From: UBA4660 sp034408895
Lineage (GTDB): Bacteria > Bacteroidota > Bacteroidia > Flavobacteriales_D > Sanyastnellaceae
Length of the DNA: 64,000 nucleotides
Direction of reading: 5' to 3'
Assembly (NCBI GenBank): GCA_034408895.1
Contig: JAWXCI010000001.1
Span: 26,522-90,521, forward strand
The notes below the pieces were generated by a model. The model made no database searches. It was not told the origin of the DNA and saw only the letters and a list, made by a program, of their open reading frames with translations. This document shows positions 41,724 to 50,576 of the stretch, piece by piece. The position numbers and the translations under genes are program-made. The stretch's first letter is position 1. Each line of letters begins with the position of its first letter.

Positions 41724-42361
41724 TCAAACCGCCACTTTTAATTTTTTCTTGGTCTGAAGCCAATCTGAAAACTCCTGCGATACACTGTCCACTGCTTCTA
41801 CCGACTGCAAAAACCAATTGTTTTCAGTGGTTCGTGTGAAGAGCGTAAAATCCTGTGCGCCTTCTTTGCCCTTGAACAACTCCCTTACGCTGCTGTCGAA
41901 CTGTGAGAAAATATTGGTCTCGCCTATGTTTTGTATTGCCTGAGGACTTAAATCTTCCCGGGAAGTTTCAAAGCTGTTGTCTGCCCAAAAATTGCCTGAT
42001 TGTTTTTTATGCCTGGTCCTGGCGAAAGGAGTTGCTGCTGTTGCACGAAACTAATTGAGTGAGAATTTTTTTTCAGATTGTTGTATTCTGGCGTTTCGTC
42101 CGAATTGAAAAGATAACTGGCGTTTGTATCAATAGTATCAAAAGCCTGTGTTCGTCTTAAGAGAATATTCAGGTTGTTCAAGAAATTCTTGATAACGGGA
42201 TTCGGTTGCTTGAACTTTATTGATAGATCATGAACCATGAATTTTATAAAAGTTGTAAATCCATGATTTTGATTAAGCCGTTCTCCTTCCACCACATGTT
42301 TAAACAACAAAGAGCCAGCGAGTTTGGTTAATAAAATAGGTAGTGCAACAGTTGGCCACAT
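41724..42361 (-). pseudogene. Hypothetical gene disrupted by a frameshift at an A-run
   Basis: The first frame (start MWPTVALPILLTKLAGSLLF) stops at 41948 after SPGPGIKNNQAIFGQ. Shifting by one base at the run of six A (42003-42008 on the minus strand) joins it to a second open frame: KKQSGNFWADNSFETSREDL continuing to DWLQTKKKLKVAV and a stop at 41724. Together they give about 210 residues of ordinary coding sequence. It is either a real pseudogene, a homopolymer sequencing error, or programmed slippage; I cannot tell. Family unknown. Confidence 0.6.
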
Positions 42362-42480
42362 AAATCCACCGACAAGAAAAAAAGTGATGGGTTGTAGTGA
42401 TCAACAGTTCATCAGCGTCACAATCACGCTTATGGCGTGGAACTTGGTTTCCAATAATGCATCTTGCCAACCGAAATCGA

Positions 42481-43278
42481 ATGAATAGTTTTCAAAATTT
42501 CATCACACACAAAAACACAAACACCCGATTGAGACATCCGGCATTCCATTACATCGTTGCGCTATTTATGGTTTTTATGGGCGCAGAAACTTTTTCCCAA
42601 ATCACTATTTATGGAACAGCGCGCGATGAAAACGACCAGGCCATTCCCAACACCTACATCATAAACAAGCGCAGCGAAGCCGGAAGCTTCGGAAATCCCA
42701 ACGGCACTTTTGCCGCCACTTGTTTGAAGAATGATACTGTCATGATTGGTGCATTGGGGTTTATGCCGCGCTATGTGTGCATGAAAGATTCACTGGATAA
42801 ACCCGCCTACACCTTCACTATTTATCTCGATCGCAAGTACGAGCAATTGGCGGCAGTGCAGGTGTTCGCCCCGCGCGATTTGGATCAGATAAGGGAAGAC
42901 ATAGAAAAATTGGGTTACAATAAAAACGATTTTATGTTGAGCGGAATCAATGCGGCAGAAAGTCCCATCACTTTTCTCTACCAACAATTTTCCCGCACCG
43001 AAAGGTCAAAACGACTAGTGGCCGAAATGGAGAATGCCGACCGCAAGCGCGAGCTCCTCAAAGAACTTTTCCGCATCTACGTGGACTGGGAAATCATAGC
43101 TCTAAACGATAGCGACTTCGATGCGTTTATTGACTACATCAACATAAGTGATGAATACATGAAGTCCGCTTCACAATATGATTTCCTGGTGTATGTAAAA
43201 GAAAGATTTTCTGATTACAAGATCTGGAAACGCGGTCAACACCTGGACGATGGAGACTATAATTATGATAAGGATTGA
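42481..43278 (+). CDS. Exported carboxypeptidase-regulatory-like domain protein
   Basis: About 265 residues from ATG at 42481, with an N-terminal hydrophobic segment (HYIVALFMVFMGAETFSQ) that serves as signal peptide. A CarboxypepD-regulatory-like beta domain follows (ITIYGTARDENDQAIPNTYI, FTIYLDRKYEQLAAVQVF), then a helical C-terminal part (TERSKRLVAEMENADRKREL). Such proteins are common in Bacteroidota cell envelopes. Function unknown; single gene. Confidence 0.7.
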   Translation: MNSFQNFITHKNTNTRLRHPAFHYIVALFMVFMGAETFSQITIYGTARDENDQAIPNTYIINKRSEAGSFGNPNGTFAATCLKNDTVMIGALGFMPRYVCMKDSLDKPAYTFTIYLDRKYEQLAAVQVFAPRDLDQIREDIEKLGYNKNDFMLSGINAAESPITFLYQQFSRTERSKRLVAEMENADRKRELLKELFRIYVDWEIIALNDSDFDAFIDYINISDEYMKSASQYDFLVYVKERFSDYKIWKRGQHLDDGDYNYDKD

Positions 43279-43496
43279 GAGAGTGGGCAGGCAGCAGTAG
43301 GCAATGCTCATCCTTGAGTGACATGTCATTCCAACCGTGTGTTAGCATTATACGGGAGGAAAGGGTGGAAACTGTTGTGGGTAAATGCGGTTGGTCTCTG
43401 CGCAAAGCAACCTGATAAAGCTCGGGCGGATTCCACTTTCCCCATCGCACAATCCCCACGCACCTTGGAATGTCAGTTTTCGAAGGATGCCTATTG

Positions 43497-46121
43497 CTAA
43501 TTGCCCACTGCCAACTGCCTGCTGCTAACTCTTCCAACGGCATCACTCAATTCCAGCACATACACACCACGGGACAATCCTTCCAATGAAATGACAAGTG
43601 GGTTGGAAGAAATTTTTTGAGAAAAGATTTCTCGTCCCGCTTCATCTAACAAGCTGAGTTGTTCAAATTGTTTTTCCGTTGGCCATGCTACTTCAATAAA
43701 ATCTTTTGCAGGGTTGGGGTGGATGGTGATGATGTTGTTGTTCGAAAGCTCACTTACGCTTTCTAAATAGTCAATCACAAAATCGGCTTCCGCGGTGCAT
43801 CCCAATGAGTCGGTAATGATTACGCTGTAGAATCCTGCGGCCAGTCCGGTTATGGTAGAAGTGTCTGTCACATCGTTGCTCCACTCTACAGTATAAGGAG
43901 GAGTGCCACCTTCCACCGATAGCGAAGCCGTTCCGTTTTCCCCGTTCTCATATTGCCCTGTGGTGTCAAGATCAAACTGAAGAGCCGAGGGTTCCTGAAT
44001 TTCAAACTCAACCAGTGTTGAACACAAGTTCAAATCAGCCACCAACACTTGATAATTTCCTGCGGCAAGCTGAGCAGGGTTGTAGCCCATCCAGTCCTCG
44101 GCATATTCTGGAGTTCCACCTGTTGTCATCACAGATGCTGTACCTGACGATTCACCATTGCACAATGCGTCCGTGGCAACTGCTTCCGTCCATAATGAAT
44201 CGGGTTGAGTAATGATGGCATTACCGGAAAAGGAACAACCATCGGTGGTAGTTCCCACAAAAGAATAAACTCCGGCAGCCATATTCGTAACCGCTGTTGA
44301 AGTGCTGTCGTTGCTCCACACCACAGTGTCAACCTCTCCATTGCTCAACATAAATTCTGCGGAGCCTGTGGCATCACCATAACATAAAACATTTTGTGAT
44401 TCCACTACTGGAGCAGGTGCAGGCAACACACTAACCACTATTTCGTTCGATGTGTTTTCAATACCAAATTCATCAGTAACCTCCACGGAATAAGTGCCGG
44501 GCTGGTTCACGGATATAAAGGCAGTGGTTTCGCCTGTGCTCCACAAGTAGTTTTGATAAACACCGGCATAAAGGGACATACTTCCTTCCGGACAAATCTC
44601 GGGGCCTCCATTGGTAATGAGGTCGAATGGAACAATGGAAGTACTGCCTTGTATCAGTTCCAGGTTTTGGTTCAACTCAACGTTGTACCAGGTTTCCTCA
44701 ACACCATCGGGCCAAAGCACCACCAGCGAATCCACTTCAGCAGTGCTCCCTAGTCCGAAAATTTCTTTGCGCGAATTCTGGCCAATACAATTCTCGCCTG
44801 AAACAGTAAATCGCACATATTCATTTCCTCCGGCATAGCAGGTAATCCAAGAGCCGATAGCTTCATAGTTGGAGGTGGTGCCCTGCAGAGTTACTGAAAG
44901 ATAATTATTGTCGCCACCTTCATTGAGCCAGAAAACGGAGGGATAGGGATCGTTGTTGTTCGTGAGGTAATCGAAATAACCATCGTTGTTGCAATCGCCC
45001 ATTGTCACTGTTATGGTGGGAGAAATATCGCTCGTAGTGCCAGTGTCTTCGTTGCCGGGAGTAAAGGTGTCGTCATGTTGGTTAATGAACCATTTGTTTT
45101 CATATGGCCCCCATAAACCAATGGTAGTGCCCACAAACAGGTCGTGCCAGGTGTCGTTGTCGTAATCCAGCCAAAGGGCACCCCAGCAAATAGCATAGAC
45201 GGAAACACCCGCTTCAACGGCTATGTTTTCAAACAGACCATCGTTGTTTTTCAGCAACACGTTTCCGGTTTGATCGCTGCTCACAAAAATGTCGAGGTCG
45301 CCATCGTTGTCGTAGTCATCCACCGTTCCGCTCATGGGGCCTCCGGTATCGGGGCCGGTGTTGGTCTCATAAGTAACGTTGGTAAAAGTTCCGTTTCCGT
45401 TGTTGCGAAACAGTTCAGTATTCCATGCATCGCGGTCAATCACGAGGAACAGATCGCTCCATCCGTCTTTATCATAATCCAAAAATACGGGCTGGAAACA
45501 AGGACGGGGGCCAAGTGCCAGTCCAACTCCAATTGTGTTTTCCGTAAATGTTCCGTTGCCGTTGTTATGATAAAATTTGCTTTCGTATTCGAAGCCGGGA
45601 TTTTGGTCAGGGTTGTAGAATTCGGCAATGTAGAGGTCAAGAAAACTGTCCTTGTCCACATCGGCCCAGGCCGCTCCGAAGTAATGATAATAACCGGGAT
45701 CAATTCCTGAAATATCGGCTACTTCCACAAAGTTGAGGTTGCCATTATTTCTCCAAAGGCGCGTGGGAAACATGTCATGGGTAATGAGCAAATCGGCATC
45801 GTGGTCATTGTCATAATCACCCCACAACACCATTTTTACCTGGCCATGATCAATGTTGATAATGCCGAGGTCCACTTCGATAAAAGATCCATTGTTGTTG
45901 AGGTAAAACAGCACATCATCCGCACCGTTGCCGAGGGTGAGATCGTCCCATCCGTCATTATTAAAATCATAGAACGAACATCCGCTGCCGTCATAAGTGC
46001 CAGTGGCTACGTTGTATATTCCAAACTCATCAGTCATGTTGATGAACTGCGCACCCGCATTCATCCATAAAGTGGATGTGGCAAGAAAAAAGAGGCGGTA
46101 GAATTTCACGGTTGTTCTCAT
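43497..46121 (-). CDS. FG-GAP/ASPIC-UnbV/SprB protein with T9SS sorting domain (paralog 1)
   Basis: 874 residues. Signal peptide, then about seven VCBS/FG-GAP calcium-binding blades of the DxDxDGxxD type (DFNNDGWDDL, DVDKDSFLDLYIA, DYDNDGDLDIFV, DCNNDGYFDYL), an ASPIC/UnbV domain (GSWITCYAGGNEYVRF, VVLWPDGVEE), Ig-like and SprB-type repeats (PPYTVEWSNDVTDTS, AAGFYSVIITDSLGC) and a C-terminal sorting domain from IHPNPAKDFIEV to the end VSSRQLAVGN. Predicted surface protein with many calcium sites. Its stop lies inside TTGCCAACTGC-type repeat sequence (about 43490-43530), so the tail may be recently extended. It follows its paralog by 12 bases. Confidence 0.85.
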   Translation of the reverse strand: MRTTVKFYRLFFLATSTLWMNAGAQFINMTDEFGIYNVATGTYDGSGCSFYDFNNDGWDDLTLGNGADDVLFYLNNNGSFIEVDLGIINIDHGQVKMVLWGDYDNDHDADLLITHDMFPTRLWRNNGNLNFVEVADISGIDPGYYHYFGAAWADVDKDSFLDLYIAEFYNPDQNPGFEYESKFYHNNGNGTFTENTIGVGLALGPRPCFQPVFLDYDKDGWSDLFLVIDRDAWNTELFRNNGNGTFTNVTYETNTGPDTGGPMSGTVDDYDNDGDLDIFVSSDQTGNVLLKNNDGLFENIAVEAGVSVYAICWGALWLDYDNDTWHDLFVGTTIGLWGPYENKWFINQHDDTFTPGNEDTGTTSDISPTITVTMGDCNNDGYFDYLTNNNDPYPSVFWLNEGGDNNYLSVTLQGTTSNYEAIGSWITCYAGGNEYVRFTVSGENCIGQNSRKEIFGLGSTAEVDSLVVLWPDGVEETWYNVELNQNLELIQGSTSIVPFDLITNGGPEICPEGSMSLYAGVYQNYLWSTGETTAFISVNQPGTYSVEVTDEFGIENTSNEIVVSVLPAPAPVVESQNVLCYGDATGSAEFMLSNGEVDTVVWSNDSTSTAVTNMAAGVYSFVGTTTDGCSFSGNAIITQPDSLWTEAVATDALCNGESSGTASVMTTGGTPEYAEDWMGYNPAQLAAGNYQVLVADLNLCSTLVEFEIQEPSALQFDLDTTGQYENGENGTASLSVEGGTPPYTVEWSNDVTDTSTITGLAAGFYSVIITDSLGCTAEADFVIDYLESVSELSNNNIITIHPNPAKDFIEVAWPTEKQFEQLSLLDEAGREIFSQKISSNPLVISLEGLSRGVYVLELSDAVGRVSSRQLAVGN

Positions 46122-46133
46122 GGTTCTGCAATG

Positions 46134-48794
46134 TTAGTCATGAATAATTACTACGCGGCCCCTCCAAACTATTAGCTGTTGATCCATGATCAGAAGATGA
46201 TAAACGCCCTCATGCAATTGCTCTACATCGAGTTGTACTTCGTTTCCATCAATAGCAGATTGCTCAATGACCTGCCTTCCCCACACATCTTCCAACAAAA
46301 CATGAGTACGTGCAATTGAACTGATGCCTGAAATAGTGAAATGATGCGATGCAGGATTGGGGTAGATGATTATAGGGCTGCCGGTGTTCTCCGTTGTTCC
46401 AATTATGAAATCGACCTGAACAGTGTCATCCCATAAGCAACCGTTGGCATCAACAACCTCTACGGAATAAAGTCCAGCAATCAGATCTGTGATCAGCATC
46501 GAATCCATTGTTCCGCTGCTCCAGAGAATAGAGTAGGGGGGAGTGCCGCCTTCCATTTCCAAGGTGGCAGTTCCCAAGTCTCCATCTTCATATTGTGCTG
46601 TGGATACAAGAGTTCCTGAAAGTTCCTGAGGTTCATCAATTTCATAAGTGGCGAAAAGAAAACAGTCGTTGCTATCGGTCACTGCCACGTTGTAAATGCC
46701 GGCAGCAAGTGCTTCGGGATTTTGTCCCTGCCAATCGTATTGATAAGGAGGCGTTCCTCCGATGCCGGTGATTTCGGCTGTGCCTGTGGGGTCATCATAA
46801 CAGAGGGCATCAGTAATTGTGATGCCATATTCCAATGGCTGGGGTTCATCAATTTCAAGTTCACCTGAAAGACTGCAACCTTCATTCGTTACGAGTTGAT
46901 AGGAAAATAAACCAGGCCACAGTTCCGCAATGCTGTTGGAGGTAGAATCATTACTCCATAGGATTTCTTCAATACTTCCTTCGCTCAAAGCAATGGATGC
47001 TGAACCATCATTCAACCCAAAACAACTAACAGCGGTAGAATCTTCAAGCACGGACGGTAGTTGCATTATCTCCACCAAAACTGTGTCAGTGGATTGTGTA
47101 TATCCATATTGATTGATGATGGAGGCGAAGTATAGCCCTGCTTCTTGCACCACGAGGGTTTGTAAAGTGTCACCTGTGCTCCACAAGTAACTGGAAGCAG
47201 GGCCTGCATCCAATGCAGTGCTGTCTCCAGGACACAGCGTCAGGTCATTGTAAGAAAGAGCGACCACAATACTGGAGAATAACGGTTCCACATAATGGGT
47301 GAATGTGTTGGCGGGCAGGTTGTAAAACATTTGTTCGATTCCGCTTGGCCATATAAGATGCAGAGAGTCCACCACTTCATATTGCGCCAGGCCGAAGATT
47401 TCTTTTTCTGAATTTTGACACATATAGTTTTCGCCACAGTGGGTGTAGCGTAGGTACTTGTTGCCTTCGCACCATATTTCTATCCATGTTCCTATTCCAT
47501 CGCGGTTGGATATTGTTCCTTCCACCGTTACTCCATAGAAGTTGTTGGTGCCTCCATCATTTTGCCGAAGCTGGCTGAAACTGGGCGATGCGTTGTTGTT
47601 GATGTAGTCATAATATCCATCCTGGTTCATGTCGCCCATGGCACTGGTGTAAGCGGCTTTCACATTGCCCAAAAGGCCGGCAGCCTGGGTGCCATCGGAA
47701 AATGTTCCGTCCCCGTTGTTGATGTAGAAATGACTTTGCTGCTCCAGGCTGAATCCTGTTCCAAGGGTTCCAATAAATAAATCTTGCCAGGTGTTGTTGT
47801 CGTAATCCAGCCAAAGCGATCCCCAAGCCACGGTAGTTTCATCATAAAGATTAACTCCTGTATCCACCCCCACATCTTCAAAAGTTCCGTCTCCAAGATT
47901 ATTGAGTAGGAAGTTTTGGTTGTAGGTGTTGGTAATGAAAATATCTATGTCGTCATCGTTGTCATAATCTTCCATGCCAATGGACATGGCATCGAGGTAC
48001 ACACCTGCACCACTGGTTTCGGTCACGTTTTCAAATGTGCCATCACCATTGTTGTGGTAGAGGTAGTTGCGGTAAACTACTTTGTCGTTGATCACATAAA
48101 TGTCTTGCCAGCCATCGCGGTCATAGTCAATAAAAGCGGGCATGAATGAAGCCTGCACATTGAAGCAGGTGGAGCAGGGCAGTTCGATACCACTAGCCAA
48201 TGTCACATCAGTAAACGTTCCGTCACCGTTGTTGTGATAAAGGATATTGTAATACAGCGGTTCAGGGTTAAGAGTGTGGTTGTGGTATTTGCACACAAAA
48301 AAATCCAGAAAGCCATCGCGATCATAATCGCCAGCGGCTGCTCCCATGTGACGGGGGAGGATTTCCTGGGCAATGCCTGCCTCCATGGTAACTTCTGTAA
48401 AATCCATATCACCATCGTTGCGGTAGAGTCTAATAGGAACATAGGCTATGGTGTAAAGAAAATCTTTGTCGCCATCGTTGTCATAATCAAACCACAGAGG
48501 CATTTTACCATCCACATTAGATGAAAGGGCTGGATTGAAACTGGGAAAGATCTGGCTATAGCTACCTCCGTTGTTCACATAGAATTTAGGGAGTGAATTT
48601 TTTGCGGCAAAGGTGATATCGTCCCAACCATCATCATTAAAATCAACAAACGAACAACCGCTACCATGAAAAGGATTGTTGCTGGTTGCACTTATGCCAT
48701 TCTGGGTAGTGACATCAATAAACTGCGCTTGAGGTTGGATGCAATGCAAAAGCAGAAATGCGAAAATGAAATTTTTGATACGTGAGGATTTCAA
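46134..48794 (-). CDS. FG-GAP/ASPIC-UnbV/SprB protein with T9SS sorting domain (paralog 2)
   Basis: 886 residues, same architecture as the next gene downstream, so a tandem duplication. FG-GAP blades (DFNDDGWDDITF, DYDNDGDKDFLY, DYDRDGWQDIYV, DMNQDGYYDYIN), ASPIC/UnbV (GTWIEIWCEGNKYLRYTHCG), SprB repeats (PPYSILWSSGTMDSM) and sorting domain (IIIYPNPASHHFTIS). The start is a TTG at 48794 opening MKSSRIKNFIFAFLLLHCIQ; no ATG is available in the signal peptide. First gene of the pair; exported and probably surface attached. Confidence 0.85.
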   Translation of the reverse strand: MKSSRIKNFIFAFLLLHCIQPQAQFIDVTTQNGISATSNNPFHGSGCSFVDFNDDGWDDITFAAKNSLPKFYVNNGGSYSQIFPSFNPALSSNVDGKMPLWFDYDNDGDKDFLYTIAYVPIRLYRNDGDMDFTEVTMEAGIAQEILPRHMGAAAGDYDRDGFLDFFVCKYHNHTLNPEPLYYNILYHNNGDGTFTDVTLASGIELPCSTCFNVQASFMPAFIDYDRDGWQDIYVINDKVVYRNYLYHNNGDGTFENVTETSGAGVYLDAMSIGMEDYDNDDDIDIFITNTYNQNFLLNNLGDGTFEDVGVDTGVNLYDETTVAWGSLWLDYDNNTWQDLFIGTLGTGFSLEQQSHFYINNGDGTFSDGTQAAGLLGNVKAAYTSAMGDMNQDGYYDYINNNASPSFSQLRQNDGGTNNFYGVTVEGTISNRDGIGTWIEIWCEGNKYLRYTHCGENYMCQNSEKEIFGLAQYEVVDSLHLIWPSGIEQMFYNLPANTFTHYVEPLFSSIVVALSYNDLTLCPGDSTALDAGPASSYLWSTGDTLQTLVVQEAGLYFASIINQYGYTQSTDTVLVEIMQLPSVLEDSTAVSCFGLNDGSASIALSEGSIEEILWSNDSTSNSIAELWPGLFSYQLVTNEGCSLSGELEIDEPQPLEYGITITDALCYDDPTGTAEITGIGGTPPYQYDWQGQNPEALAAGIYNVAVTDSNDCFLFATYEIDEPQELSGTLVSTAQYEDGDLGTATLEMEGGTPPYSILWSSGTMDSMLITDLIAGLYSVEVVDANGCLWDDTVQVDFIIGTTENTGSPIIIYPNPASHHFTISGISSIARTHVLLEDVWGRQVIEQSAIDGNEVQLDVEQLHEGVYHLLIMDQQLIVWRGRVVIIHD

Positions 48795-49208
48795 AGTAGG
48801 ATAAGTTTTGGTGTTGTGAAAAAAAGAATATTGTTAGCGGTGACTAAAGTAAGGACGAAGACTTGAGACAGGAGATGTGAAAGGAGAGACACGAAACCGC
48901 AGAAGTGAGCACCGGAAACTATCGGAACTGAACACATGAGCAAAGTCCTCAATGAAAAATATTACTATACATAACGTGAATTACAGTAGAAATTGAAATA
49001 TTTTGATTGTTGGCCAGATCATCCAATCAAGGCCAAAAACATTTAGGAAGAACCTCTAATTGACTTGGACCCACAGGTTAACATTGTGCCCCATAACAAA
49101 ACGAGTGCTGCTCGGTGATTGAGTTCATGAAGGATGGTCGAATTGTGGTCCGGCTTGAAACAATATGAATGACTAAAATGAGTTCCGGCATTATAAAAAT
49201 CCTGTCGA
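48795..49208. other. Intergenic gap, no gene found
   Basis: 414 bases between the FG-GAP pair and gldD. No protein-like frame. A degenerate CCGGAAACTATCGG string lies near 48913, weakly like the CCCGATA palindromes. The TACTTTGA string just upstream of the FG-GAP TTG is a near match to TAnnTTTG. Confidence 0.5.
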
Positions 49209-49805
49209 ATGCAAACCGTGTTTTCCGAACAAATCCATAAAGTTTCTATTGCCCTGCTCATTCTCCTGTTCATTTTGACGTCATGCAAAAAGGAATTCAT
49301 ACCCAAACCTGTGGGCTATTTTCGCATTGCTTTGCCCGCACACAATTATGCTCTTTATGAATCCAGTTGTCCCTTCAACATGGAAGTTCCCGTTTATTCT
49401 GATGTTGAAATTTATCGGGAAACACAGGCAGGGGATTCTTGCTGGTTCAATCTGGTCTATCCAAAGTTCAGGGCAAAAATTCATTTCACTTATTTGCCTG
49501 TACAAGGAAATCTGGACGTGCTGCAGGCCGAAACTTATGAGTTCGCTATGAAGCATGAAATGAAAGCCGATGCCATTATTCGCACACCTTTTCGGGTTGG
49601 TAACCGAGAAGTATTCGGGCAGTTATACGACCTTAAAGGTGAAGCTGCATCGCAATGCCAGTTTTATATCACGGACAGTACTTCAAACTTTATCCGCGCT
49701 GCTCTCTACTTCGAAGTGAGGCCCAATCCAGATTCCATTGCGCCTGTGCTGGCATTTATCCGCGAAGACATTATTCATATTACACAAACCATTGAGTGGC
49801 GATGA
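49209..49805 (+). CDS. gldD: Gliding-motility lipoprotein GldD
   Basis: 198 residues. Lipobox LTSC after MQTVFSEQIHKVSIALLILL. GldD motifs: FIPKPVGYFRIALP near the N-terminus, FWFNLVYPKFRAKIHFTY-like segment (SCWFNLVYPKFRAKIHFTY split at about 78-96), RTPFRVGNREVFG, and the tail FIRAALYFEVRPNPDSIAPV. GldD is needed for gliding in Flavobacterium and is linked to the T9SS in other Bacteroidota. It overlaps coaX by four bases (ATGA), so the two are translationally coupled. Confidence 0.93.
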   Translation: MQTVFSEQIHKVSIALLILLFILTSCKKEFIPKPVGYFRIALPAHNYALYESSCPFNMEVPVYSDVEIYRETQAGDSCWFNLVYPKFRAKIHFTYLPVQGNLDVLQAETYEFAMKHEMKADAIIRTPFRVGNREVFGQLYDLKGEAASQCQFYITDSTSNFIRAALYFEVRPNPDSIAPVLAFIREDIIHITQTIEWR

Positions 49806-50518
49806 ACCTGGTTGTTGACGCAGGAAATTCTTTTACGAAACTCGCCCTTTTTTCTTCAGGAGAATTGATACGGATGGCGGTCTTGGCTTGCGATGAAGTG
49901 AAAGGCCAACTGAAATCATGGATGGATGAATACGAAGTCAAAAGTTGTATCGTTTCAAGTGTGAGAGAAAGCGATTCATCACTCAAAGAAGATCTTGGTA
50001 ATTTCTTCCCCATTCATTTTCTCTCAGCCCAAACGAAAGTGCCCATTATTATCAATTACGAAAATCCCGATTCACTTGGCAGCGACAGGATTGCAAATGC
50101 AGTGGCTTGTGAAAAAGAATTTACCGGCAAGAGTTGCCTCGTGGTGGACTGTGGCACATGTATTACATACACCACGGTTTCTCGGCACACTCTAACCGGA
50201 GGAGCCATCAGTCCGGGAATTGACATGCGTTTTAAATCGCTTGAACACTATACGGGAAAGCTTCCATTGGTTGAACGTACTGAAAGTTTCGCACTGCTGG
50301 GAACATCCACTGAGTCATCCATCCGGAGTGGTGTGTTGATTGGAATTATCAATGAAGTACGTGGAATGATTGAGGAGTTCAGTAGCATAACGGACGACCT
50401 GCACGTCATAATCACCGGTGGTGATTTGCTTTTGTTTGAGCAACACATCAAAAGCCGCATTTTTGCGCGCCCAAATTTTACCCTTTACGGATTGAATGAA
50501 ATACTTGAAATACAATAG
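49802..50518 (+). CDS. coaX: Type III pantothenate kinase
   Basis: 238 residues from ATG at 49802. CoaX makes 4-phosphopantothenate in coenzyme A synthesis and uses a monovalent cation. Seen: NLVVDAGNSFTKLALF phosphate loop, GSDRIANAVACEKEF, the VVDCGTCITYTTVSR block and GGAISPGIDMRFKSLEHYTG. Complete. Overlaps gldD by four bases; a GTG two codons upstream is the alternative start. Confidence 0.95.
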   Translation: MNLVVDAGNSFTKLALFSSGELIRMAVLACDEVKGQLKSWMDEYEVKSCIVSSVRESDSSLKEDLGNFFPIHFLSAQTKVPIIINYENPDSLGSDRIANAVACEKEFTGKSCLVVDCGTCITYTTVSRHTLTGGAISPGIDMRFKSLEHYTGKLPLVERTESFALLGTSTESSIRSGVLIGIINEVRGMIEEFSSITDDLHVIITGGDLLLFEQHIKSRIFARPNFTLYGLNEILEIQ

Positions 50519-50539
50519 CACGAAGCCTGGAGAGCGAAA

Positions 50540-50563
50540 ACCGGAGACCGGAAACCGGAGACC
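50540..50563. repeat. Short tandem repeat between coaX and the next gene
   Basis: CCGGAGACCGGAAACCGGAG, a simple GGAGACCGGAAACC-type tandem of the intergenic kind. It lies inside the longer open frame that starts at 50496, which supports choosing the ATG at 50577 for the following gene. Confidence 0.5.
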
Positions 50564-50576
50564 AATAGTGAGGCTT

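Noticed and set aside
49043..49306. 87-residue frame antisense to the gldD start
   Set aside because: Antisense to a clearly identified gene and of random composition.
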